This document shows, one piece after another, positions 22,631 through 41,182 of a stretch of DNA of 64,000 bases. The translations under genes were made by a program, and so were the position numbers. This stretch comes from Panorpa germanica. Its lineage: Eukaryota; Arthropoda; Insecta; Mecoptera; Panorpidae. Under the pieces are notes generated by a model that saw only the letters and a program-made list of their open reading frames with translations, made no database searches and had not been told where the DNA came from. The stretch is from contig OY783221.1 of assembly GCA_963678705.1 (NCBI GenBank), forward strand, positions 12,834,001-12,898,000, given 5' to 3'. Positions within the stretch are counted from its first letter, which is position 1. Each line of letters starts with the position of its first letter.

Positions 22631-23107
22631 TTATTCGGTAGCGTTTAGTACTAAAGATTTATAAGATTTTAACATATCTTCATATTTATGTAAATTGATC
22701 AACATAAAATCAATACATTCACTTAAATCGTTTATTTCTACAAGATGACATTCCAGAATCTTCTTCTTTACCATTTTCATCCGTGAAAGAGTTAGGCGTG
22801 AAGCCATTGATGGAACCATTGGTAAACCTTTCGATACACTGCCATTCTTTAACTTAAATTGGCCCCGTAATAAATGAGTAAGAGATCTTTCAATGTTAAA
22901 GAATGCGAAAAGGATGCTCATACCGTGTGAACAGGTAAACTCATTTGTACCAGGATAAAATTTTAGCTTAAACAATTCTCTTGTACTAACATCATCTATA
23001 ACGTCAGTTCCTGGATCCAATGTTTTAAAGTCTTCTGATGTAGCATCTTCCAAAAATAGAAATTCATCTTTAGAATCACAAATATCTTTAGAATCGTTGG
23101 ACGACAT
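22631..23107 (-). CDS. Unrecognised protein, cluster gene 3 (158 aa)
   Basis: The start ATG gives MSSNDSKDICDSKDEFLFLE. This is the shortest member and consists mostly of the shared domain. An N-terminal acidic-aromatic motif (DEFLFLEDATSEDF) is followed at about residue 58 by TCSHGMSILFAFFNIERSLT with LLRGQFKLKNGSVSKGLPMV. It ends with INDLSECIDFMLINLHKYED then MLKSYKSLVLNATE. CSH matches CKH of gene 1 and CEH of gene 4. KLKNG...LP matches KNG...LP of gene 1. No introns, signal peptide or membrane segments. The 3' flank (TTTACATGC ... GTTAACAAAGGATTAAA on the plus strand) resembles that of gene 1. Function unknown. Confidence 0.65.
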   Translation of the reverse strand: MSSNDSKDICDSKDEFLFLEDATSEDFKTLDPGTDVIDDVSTRELFKLKFYPGTNEFTCSHGMSILFAFFNIERSLTHLLRGQFKLKNGSVSKGLPMVPSMASRLTLSRMKMVKKKILECHLVEINDLSECIDFMLINLHKYEDMLKSYKSLVLNATE

Positions 23108-23219
23108 GTTTGACAGAATATTTATTTTTCTGGCGCTAGATTGGTAAATCAGAAATTACTGAGATTAATGCACTGATTCGTCGAGATGGATAAGGACTGA
23201 CACTAAACTACCCAAGGCA

Positions 23220-23265
23220 TATTATAATAGTTCCATATTTCGTTCAAAGATGTCCCACCAGTTGA
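23220..23265 (-). promoter_or_regulatory. Shared upstream block of cluster gene 3
   Basis: On the plus strand, ATTATAATAGTTCC is followed by AAAGATGTCCCACCAGTTGA (AAAGATGTC at 23246-23254), about 140 bases upstream of the gene 3 ATG. It matches the gene 2 block at AAAGATGTC.CACCAG. Confidence 0.5.
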
Positions 23266-23397
23266 TTTATTATTTTCAAGTACTTCAACTTCAGTATTCA
23301 ATGTAAATTATTATAAACAATGAACTTTTAAAAAAAAAAAATAATAAAAAATTTATTAAATACAAGAAATTACTTTAATCGCTAAATAAACAATCGA

Positions 23398-24489
23398 TTA
23401 ATATTCACTACAATTAAGTAATATATTTGTGAATTTTTCCAAAACCCGTCTAAGTTTTTTCAATTTAGTAGCCATTAAATCAACGCTTTTTTCGATATCC
23501 GTGATTTGTACAGAGTTGCACTGAACTAGCGATGAATTCTTAGGGACCCCTAATTGTTCGCTTAAAAGGTCTGAAAGTAAATCATTAACGACAGGTAAAT
23601 TCCGCACGCCATGAAATTTCGGACATGTGAATAACATGGTAATGACAGCTTCCATCACAAAGATTACATTGTATATTTCGAAGCCATGTTCACAATTAGT
23701 CATGTCCGCGCCCTCTTTTCGCTGTACTGAATGTAAGTTAAGGAATGGTTTTGGCATTGCAGAATTATTAGAGGATAGATTCCTTGAAACGGCGCCTAAG
23801 TTTCTGTTACCATCACCCTTACTGTGGGCATCCGTTGCTTCAGCAATTGCTGTTATCCTGTCACAAATAACTGCAACAGGTTTACTACTTCTTATAGGAT
23901 CATCTTGCGATATCCTGGGTCCAGCTTGCAGCTCATTTTCAGTAGCATCAGATAGGCAGTGTTCAAGTGGTTTTCTCCTTTCGTCACTACATGCTTCAAG
24001 TGTTGCACTACAATGATGTGGCGATATCCTGGATCCAGGTTGCGGCAAGAGATTAGTTTCATTTTCTGCAGCATCAAATTGGAAGTGATCATATGAGAAT
24101 ATCATGTCGTCACTAGATACAGCAGAGATTATACTCCGACTATCTTGCGATATCTCCGACCAGCTGCTTGCATTTATTGAAGCATCATTTAGGAAAGAAT
24201 AATCTGAATATTCCATATTCGATATATAAGAATCTAGCGATATCCTGGGTTCAGCTTGGGACAAGGGATTAGTTTCATTTTCTTGAGCAACAGGTAGGTG
24301 GTGTGGACTTTCTATTTTCCTGTCGTCACTACCTCTAGTAGGGTTATCATTTCTTTTCGTAGCTCCGTATGATTTCACGGGCCTAGCATGCGAAGAGGGA
24401 TTAGTTCTTCTTTCCATTCTATTAATTTGATTTCTTTCACTAGTTTCTAACTTATCCGGAAATGAGTAGTTATCAGTTTTCTTTGACAT
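23398..24489 (-). CDS. Unrecognised protein, cluster gene 4 (363 aa)
   Basis: Start chosen at the ATG giving MSKKTDNYSFPDKLETSERN, because the preceding TTTCTAAAA context parallels genes 1 and 2. The frame stays open 24 codons further upstream with a hydrophobic stretch, so a longer start is possible. The N-terminal two thirds are polar and probably disordered, with three degenerate repeats: ENETNPLSQAEPRIS, ENETNLLPQPGSRIS and ENELQAGPRIS. A short motif DYSFLNDASIN resembles the N-terminal motif of gene 3. The last 110 residues are the family domain: NCEHGFEIYNVIFVMEAVIT, VRNLPVVNDLL, and SVDLMATKLKKLRRVLEKFT then NILLNCSEY. The 3' flank resembles that of gene 1 (AATTTATTA with a nearby AATTAC/AGTTAC block). 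Intronless. Function unknown. Confidence 0.65.
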   Translation of the reverse strand: MSKKTDNYSFPDKLETSERNQINRMERRTNPSSHARPVKSYGATKRNDNPTRGSDDRKIESPHHLPVAQENETNPLSQAEPRISLDSYISNMEYSDYSFLNDASINASSWSEISQDSRSIISAVSSDDMIFSYDHFQFDAAENETNLLPQPGSRISPHHCSATLEACSDERRKPLEHCLSDATENELQAGPRISQDDPIRSSKPVAVICDRITAIAEATDAHSKGDGNRNLGAVSRNLSSNNSAMPKPFLNLHSVQRKEGADMTNCEHGFEIYNVIFVMEAVITMLFTCPKFHGVRNLPVVNDLLSDLLSEQLGVPKNSSLVQCNSVQITDIEKSVDLMATKLKKLRRVLEKFTNILLNCSEY

Positions 24490-24561
24490 TTTTAGAAAGT
24501 CACTAACTTGTTTACAAATTAATATAACACAGATGGTATGAGAAGAGAACACTAACAGCAC

Positions 24562-25480
24562 ACAAAATGAAGATTAAAAGATTACCAGAGTTCAAGATAT
24601 TATTACTGCTGTAATTCTTTTGTTCTTATACTGTGAGATTCAATTCTATAGCTGAATATTGTTTCTTAAACAATTGGAATGTTGTATTCATTGTTAAAAA
24701 TAAAAGTGGGAAGAACTGTCCTTCGATAACGCTAGTAAAATAAAGTACATTGATTCTTGTCTAAACTTGTTGGCATGCCGCGAGGTTTTTTGTTTTTCCA
24801 TTACATTAAATCGTCTAAATTACATTTCTTGTTTCACATAAACTAACTTTAAATCTGTTCTAATCCATATTTGATATGTGTCAATCTTTACTATCAATAT
24901 TTCTTCGTCTTTTGTCGTCTTTTCTTATCCACTCTTCAGACTCCTTCTACATAAGTCCTCCTTCTTTCTTCTCTAAACTTATAGGTATTTTCACGTTTCA
25001 TACACTCTAATAATAACAACTGTATAAATGGTTGCGTTGATTCAGGCGTATTTTATTACTTTCCTTGAAATCTTCTGGACGATCAGCTACTATATAAAAT
25101 ACAGACCTTGGTCTCAAATAACAATTTGAAATGATCATAAATATTTAAAATAGTTCTTATTGCATCATTAGACTTCATTAAAAACCTGTTTCACATCAAA
25201 ATGAAGAAAAATATAAAATACTTGTTTAGTTGCACGGGTTGTACGTTTACATTCATTGGAATCAAACAGAATTATTTTTATTCAGTCAGTTTTATTTTTA
25301 CCGATGGTTTATTTATACCTGCGCGGTTAATTACACAAAGTTATGGTTATATTAGCGTATCATCAATAACTAAGCAAACACCCTGTTGCTGTCGATCTAA
25401 TTTGAAGTTCAACAGTCCATCGAGTGTGTATATCTTATAGTACCACCGTGAATTATTATTGTGCAAGTATAAACACAGTG
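24562..25480. other. Intergenic region upstream of ABCC copy C
   Basis: Separates the divergently transcribed cluster gene 4 (minus) and ABCC copy C (plus), so it must hold both promoters. A pyrimidine-rich block at 24895-24990 may be a scrap of the antisense non-LTR family. No clear core-promoter motif could be assigned by eye. Confidence 0.5.
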
Positions 25481-34569
<9,089 letters not shown>

Positions 34570-36894
34570 TTTATATTAGTAATTATTAATATTAATTGTA
34601 AATACATAATATCAATTTTAATGTGCGACTGTATTTAAATTTAGTAAGCTTATAAATACGGACCCAGCACTGAACAACAAAGAAACATTTTTATATAAAA
34701 TATATTCTTCATTGTAATTTGCTGTTAGCTGTACAGAGCAATAAAAAAAAATATACCAATGTCATAAACTGATTCACGATGAAAGCGTGACCTTTCATCC
34801 CTTATATCCTACCCTCTCTATCCTATGTTCAACTTTATGAGGTCAGAATAGTTAGCAGGAAACCTGATGTGATGGTGACCTGTGTCTTAGAATCACGTCC
34901 GGTAGTTATTTCTAAAATATACTGTAATGTGAAATCGATTCGAAAAGGCAAAGAAAGAATAAAATGTTGATAGTTACTCATAACAAAAATTGCCAGTCAG
35001 CAAAAGCTGGTGGTGATGGTGTATTCAAATCATTGTCAAATAAAGCAGAGACGCAAACCGTTGTCTTATAAGATTCATAGAGCATGATATATTCATCATA
35101 TATTAATAATTTAATTTATAATTTGTATTTACATTTTGTTTTAGTTCGAATAAAATATATTTATATTTCATTTTAATTTTTGTTTGAACTAGCACTACTT
35201 TTCGCAAGATGGCAATGCTGGTAATACCATCAGCAATCATCTGAAATAAAAATTTCGTAAAGAGTTTTGTAAAACTAAAAAGTGTGTACGTCAGTAAGTG
35301 ATTTTAAGAATAAACACTTAATGATTAGTTGTAAGTAATTACTTTTAATTTATACATACTTTTATAATTACAGATTTCTGTTTATTAGTTATTTTATAAA
35401 TTCTACTTTCTGAGAGATGGCAGTACTGTCGCCACTATTGAAAATTTTAGTAAATCAAAATGTCAGATGGTCGAGCAGCGGGAGTTTATCTTTACTTTTA
35501 AAAAAAGTTTGTGTCCAAAAAGTGGTTTAAATAAATTACAGATCGTTTATTTTTATCAATAACTATATACAAAATAATTATAAATGTTTCCTTTTATTCC
35601 AAACATGTTTTTATATATAATGTGTTTGCCGCTGTACGAAAAGGCACAACGTCAAAACTTTCTTATATTTTGACTTATCGTGCAAATAAAAAATGTAACA
35701 GCACTAGGAACTATTAAATAATTGTGTGGTAACGATTAACAATTGATTTTATTAGTACTTTTCTAAAAAGGTGTTTATATGAATAAACATAACCTAAACA
35801 GTGCAAAGTTTTTGTGTAGGTTTAGAACAATGAACTTGGACTCCTGTTGCTGCTAGCTACTCGAGATGTATAAAGGTAAGATGTTTGTCATTTTTTGTAT
35901 GTTGTTCTTTAGAAATTGTTATACGTATTATGTTTTGGTTTTACACAATGTTACGGCTTAAGAAAATGAAATGTTAACCTATAGAGATGTTGATTATGTT
36001 ATACTATAAATGTCATCTGCTTTCCTCGACAAGTTTTGACTTGTTCTATTATCAGTAATGTAGTTTTTAAAGTAGGGCATTATTTACAGAAAAATATTAT
36101 TCATTTCTTATTTCGGAGAAACGGAATCGACTTCTATATTTTGTTTAGTAAAGGAGCTAGTTTGTTTAGTCATACAAAATGTTAGTTAGCTCTGATTTTT
36201 GGGTATGTTGGACATTGAATTGTATAGTATACATATGTATGTACTATCGTCGGAATTGCTTTAAAGAGCCAGCTCCTGCTTCTCTTACATTCCATGTTAC
36301 ATTTAATATAGCCAATGCAAATGACGCACGCAAACACTCAGTCCTTTAAAATTGAAATCACTTAAGTGAGTTAGGATCACAAATATTGAGTTCTTTTTAG
36401 TAGAATTGTGAACCACATTTTGTTAACTTCTACAATATAAACCTAATCACATGACGCGGCGGCATGACGCAAGAGCTGCCAATATTGTTATTACAGTTTT
36501 CTAAACTTTTCTTTCTTACTAATACTATAAAGTAGATGTGAACAAAACTAAAGCAACTTTTTTAAGAAAAAACTTTTACTTAATTTAGTTTTGGTTCGAC
36601 GCCAAGTTTGACGCGTCTTATGTCACCATATTGGACCATGCTTCGTCTCTTTTGTTTTAATAATAATTTTCTTGAAATATTTTTAGGTTTATTAAGTTTA
36701 TAAAAAGTTTCGTTTAACAAAAATCTGTAAGGTGTTGTACTGGTGTCATTAACTGATGTGTTGAAAATTGTTTTTATAAATTTAAAAAATCATCTAAAGT
36801 TCGGGTTCGGGTTCGGGTTCGGGTCGGTTTCGGTCGGGATTCTTTTCATCTGTTATAGTTTTCGAGTAATCCGCGTTGAAAGCGTTATTTAAAC
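34570..36894. other. Intergenic, 3' of ABCC copy C
   Basis: Contains the copy C 3' UTR and AT-rich sequence with no supported gene. A hexamer repeat of TTCGGG units (about five, 36797-36830) lies near the end. An ATG followed by a good donor at about 35865 (ATGTATAAAG, GTAAGA) is not supported by any downstream exon that I could find. Confidence 0.5.
36797..36830. repeat. (TTCGGG)n short tandem repeat
   Basis: TTCGGG is repeated about five times and then decays into TCGGTTTCGGTCGGGA. It lies directly upstream of the non-LTR relic at 36895. Confidence 0.8.
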
Positions 36895-37795
36895 TAAACC
36901 AAAAAATAATTACTACACTACACAGATATAAAAGGATTTGGGAAAGGAATATACCTCAGTACCTAGTAGAAAAAGATATAAAACACATAAGAAGGACAGC
37001 AAGGTTTAGATTGGGATATGAGGAAAAAAGAAACAGATACTGGGAAAGTAGTGAGGAAAGAAAGTGTAGAGTGTGCAGAACGGAGGACGAAACACTGGAG
37101 CACATTAAGTTTGAGTGTAAGGAAAAAGTAGTGAGCGAAAGATGGCGGAAATAGAAAAAAGGAAAGAAAAAACAGGACAATAAATAAGCTCGTAGCTGGG
37201 TTGCATAAGGAACATGAAGAGATTAAAGATTAAAAGAGACTAAAAGTGTCAGTGAAGGGAAGCAGGAGAAAGAAAGAAGTAACGAGGAAATAGTTAAACT
37301 TCAGTTCAGAAAAATAGAGGATTTGCGGAAAGGAGATAAGGACAAGAGGTGGATGACGGAGATAGAGACAATAATAAAATAGTAAAGGAAGAGAGTCAAG
37401 AAGAAATAGTAAAGTAAGAGAGTCAAGAGGAAATAGTAAAGATAGAGCGTTTATGCCTGTAAGAGACATAAGTGGAGAAGTGAAAACGAGGGTTCAAACT
37501 CTGAGGATTTGTCCAGAGGAGACAAGGAAGGCAAGTGGTGATAGATGAAGATACAGGCAATAAAGAAGGAGAAGCAGCAAACGGTGTAAATAAAGGAGGA
37601 GTAGGGGACATGAAGAGAGAGGATCAAGAAAAGAAGAAACAGAAAGTACTATTCGAAGTAGTAATAGTCCAGAATAGTTTAAGTTTAGTTTTAACTTTGA
37701 ATTTATATGAAATGCATTAAGAAATATAATAATGTAGATTGTAAAGCCGAAAGGCACACAATTAATATATAATAAATAAATAAAAATTACTACAC
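36895..37795 (+). pseudogene. Non-LTR retrotransposon 3' end with zinc-knuckle ORF
   Basis: The plus strand encodes YKRIWERNIPQYLVEKDIKH, then RRTARFRLGYEEKRNRYWES, then CRVCRTEDETLEHIKFEC, an intact CX2CX8HX4C knuckle. A purine-rich 3' UTR of about 600 bases follows, ending GATTGTAAAGCCGAAAGGCA and an AATAAATAAAT tail. It is 5'-truncated and is the best-preserved member of the family in the window. A specific clade (R1, I or Jockey type) cannot be assigned from this end alone. Confidence 0.8.
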
Positions 37796-38535
37796 TACAC
37801 TATTAAAAATAAAACGAAATGAAATATATATATATAACTAAGTATATATGTATATAAATATACAAATGGTAGATACTTAATGTGATTAAAATGGAGATAA
37901 ATATACAAAACGAAGCATTAATTTATATGAGCCAGTGAATGCTCTCAACACAAAACATGGAATTGCTCATCGTGATGGAAAACTTGAGATATCTGAGATT
38001 TTAGTAAAATTGCTTTTTACCATAAAGAACGAATATTTCTTTCCCGATTTCCAGACAACGGTACGACAATACTCCGTACACAAAGCTTTATCTACATAAA
38101 GTAATAGTTCAAAATAAATGCACCCCTACAAATCAGGAATGCTTTTTGTTCATACTGCGACTATAATGTGATATAACTTTTTACGTTTTTGTTTAAAATA
38201 TTAAACGGAGGAATTTAATATTCTGTATTCAAAACATTTCACAATATTACATTATAATATTTGACAGGGTTTATTTTTTATAGTTTTCCTTCTACAAAAT
38301 ACAATAAAATGCATAAATATTTCTGAAGCCATAGAGAGGATAGAAATTGAGATAATATTAAATACTAATAACCTTTTTTAAAAGTTATGTACATTTTCGT
38401 ATTTAAAATTAACTTTAGGTACAAACATTACCTGGATAAGTGCAATACATTTCCTTTAGTCGTGGCCAATTATTGTAACCCTACAAATAATTTGAATCCG
38501 AAGCGTTTAAAATTCGACTATTCCTATTTTTCTCG

Positions 38536-39157
38536 AATGAGATTGTGTCCTATGTCCTAATTTCAATTTTTCTACTAGAACCTCAAATGTTCAATTATTT
38601 TTTAATAACTTCTTATATGTTATGAGATATTAACAAATGCATATGACATCATCACCGGTAGTTGTTATCTCTTTTATACAACAGAGCGTAAGAGAGATAG
38701 CATATTCAAGATAGAACTCTGGCAAGTTTACAGGTTACCAACCTTACAGCTCATAAATCTCTGCTATATGTATTTATATATCAAAATATCAAATATTATT
38801 TACAGCTATTTCAAGGAACAATAAAATTACAATATTATGTCTGCCGTAACAGGGTTAAATAAAATAAAACCTTATTATTCTTTAACTTGACTTGATTATT
38901 TCGACTACCAACGGCTACAAAACATTACCACAGCACTGACCTACTCAACAAATAACTGACATTAAAATGTATTTCACGTCATACAAATATGGCCGACCAT
39001 TTCTAGCGCCAAAACTACAATTCCAATTTTTAATTGCTATATCTCCGTCAATATTTAGATATTTAATAAAATAGACACACTAATATACATTTATTAACAT
39101 CAATTTCAATCAACAATTGAAAAATCGACCACTAAAAAATGAGGATACAAGCCCATT
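38536..39157 (+). mobile_element. AATGGGCTTGTG TIR element, copy 5
   Basis: About 620 bp from AATGAGATTGTGTCCTATGT to GAGGATACAAGCCCATT, collinear with copy 3 apart from a deletion near the left end. Confidence 0.85.
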
Positions 39158-40843
39158 CCATGTGATTTTTTCGAAAAAGAAGAAGAGTTTTTGTCACATT
39201 GTCAGGAAAAGGCTGCGGATTCGAACCCACCATATTCGAACTTTGAACGTTGTATTGAACTTTGTCATCAAACTACAACTACGTACTTGTACATGGAGAA
39301 GGGGCTGAGTGGGGAACTAGATTTCGATCACAAAGGATACTGGATTATCTCTTTCATCTGTTCATACAACGTTTAGATGAAATGTTTTATGTTTCGTACT
39401 CGACAAAGCAGTTGCATAATATGAAGATAGGTACATGTTGCATGTTGTTTACAACAACAAAACCACCACACACACACATTTATGCGGTTCCGCGATAATT
39501 AGCCGCTCCGTTTGATGTTGACATTTGTATTTGATTGGCTTTCGTATGATTTCATTTACACGGACCTATTTACAAGCCTCTGCGCGTGCGCAGTAACGCA
39601 TTTTTAAAATGCGTTCTACTGCTCGAATCAAACACATTGACTTTATTGTAATGTGAAATTATCGCGGAAGCGGGAAGGAAGGCTTATGCAGCGACAGCTA
39701 CATTTATGCCCTCAGCACACGTCGCGTGTGGTTGCAAACCTTAGCTTCGAATCTGCCCGAACCGAATGTCATTACAACTGTGTTGTTAGTAAAAGAACGA
39801 AAGTGTTTACGAGTGAGATAAAACACACGGCACGGACGTAACTAAACTGATTTGAAACTGGTTTTGAGCATATATTCAGCGACTAGATTTCTCGATCGCA
39901 GGGGATTGTTGGTTTCATCAACGGAGATGTTTACGAATACTATTGAAAAGTATTTAAATACATACATACAATCAAATATAACACAATAGAATTCCCTGTT
40001 TTGCTATTGTTAAAAATTCTATAGAGTCACGATATACGGCTCGACATGGATCGTGCTCGTTTTCGTTGAAAACTTCGTTTCGCGTTAAGTTTGCAACCAG
40101 TCGCCTCGTGTGCGGAGGGCCTTAGTCATCAGGAATAGATGATAGATAGGTTTAAAAATTACATACAATAGTGTGCTTTATTGTCTTCTTATTGTTATCC
40201 TGTAGTTCAAAGAGTAAGTTAGTAATTGCATAATATTGTAATTAATTTATTAATTACTATACTAATACTATTACTATATATTAATATCAGTAATTAATTT
40301 ATTTATAAATATTTACAAATACGAGTATTAAACCTTTTAGCTTTTGAACTTTGAGGCCTACTCATTATGCTCGTGTAGTTCGGTTCGATTGGAGGGGGAA
40401 CGCGGGGTGAGGGTACGGTGATGTAATTTACGTAATTATATATGAAAGTCTATATACTGTTATATTGCATAATGAATATGCCGAAATTAATTTAATTAGG
40501 GTTTTATTTAATTTGCGGCTGAAGCTATAAAGGAATTTAAACGTTTGCACTATAGTGTATCAATATTTAGCGAAAATATGCAGAATAGCTAATTTAAAGC
40601 TTTATCATCATAATGAACATAATTAGGAAATCGAGCTGGTGATCCTTGTATATCTATTACCTTTCAACAAGAGGTGTCATTTTAAATCAACTGAAAAATG
40701 CAGCATTTTCGTGAAAAGTGCTCATATTCTTATTTTAATACAAAGTGCTAACTCTGAGGTTTATAATAGAACACCCAGACCTACGTCGATTTACCAAAGC
40801 TGAAATTTTGAGAAGAAATAGTGTAATATGTAGTTAGGAACAA
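39158..40843. other. Non-coding stretch with a locally CpG-containing segment
   Basis: No supported gene. The part at 39460-40130 is richer in CG dinucleotides than its surroundings and contains the palindromic TGCGCGTGCGCA (39581-39592), then CGCATTTTTAAAATGCG. It could be a promoter without a visible coding product, or an old element. Confidence 0.4.
39581..39592. promoter_or_regulatory. NRF1/erect-wing-type binding motif
   Basis: TGCGCGTGCGCA, read on the minus strand as TGCGCACGCGCA, fits the NRF-1 family consensus YGCGCAYGCGCR exactly. Function is inferred from the motif only, and no linked gene was found. Confidence 0.3.
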
Positions 40844-41182
40844 ATCAAAATATCAAATATTATTTACAGCTATTTCGAGGAACAATAAAATTTCAATATT
40901 ATGTCTGCCTTAGCAGGGTTAAATAAAATAAAAACTTATTATTCTTTGATTTGACTTGATTAGTTGACTACCAACAGCTACAGAACATGCCCACAGCACT
41001 GAGCTAATCAACAAATAACTGACGTATAAATGCATTTCACGTCATACAAATATGGCCGACCATTTCTAGCGCTAAAACTACAATTCAAATTTTTAATTGC
41101 TATATCTCCGTCAACATTTAGATATTTAATAAAATAAACACGCCAATACACATTTATTAACATCAATTTCAATCAACAATTG
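40844..41182 (+). mobile_element. AATGGGCTTGTG TIR element, copy 6 (both ends missing)
   Basis: Internal segment only, from ATCAAAATATCAAATATTAT to CATCAATTTCAATCAACAAT, matching the right two thirds of copies 3 and 5. Neither terminal repeat is present. Confidence 0.85.

Noticed and set aside
24490..24561. Upstream extension of cluster gene 4 (hydrophobic 24 codons)
   Set aside because: Could look like a signal peptide, but the paralogous genes start at the downstream ATG in a similar context; I prefer the shorter start.
35865..35885. Possible first exon ATGTATAAAG with donor GTAAGA
   Set aside because: No downstream exon or homology; a ten-base match to a donor is common by chance.
39205..39240. 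Antisense B-box-like GGATTCGAACCCACC
   Set aside because: Isolated motif with no tRNA fold or repeated SINE body seen.
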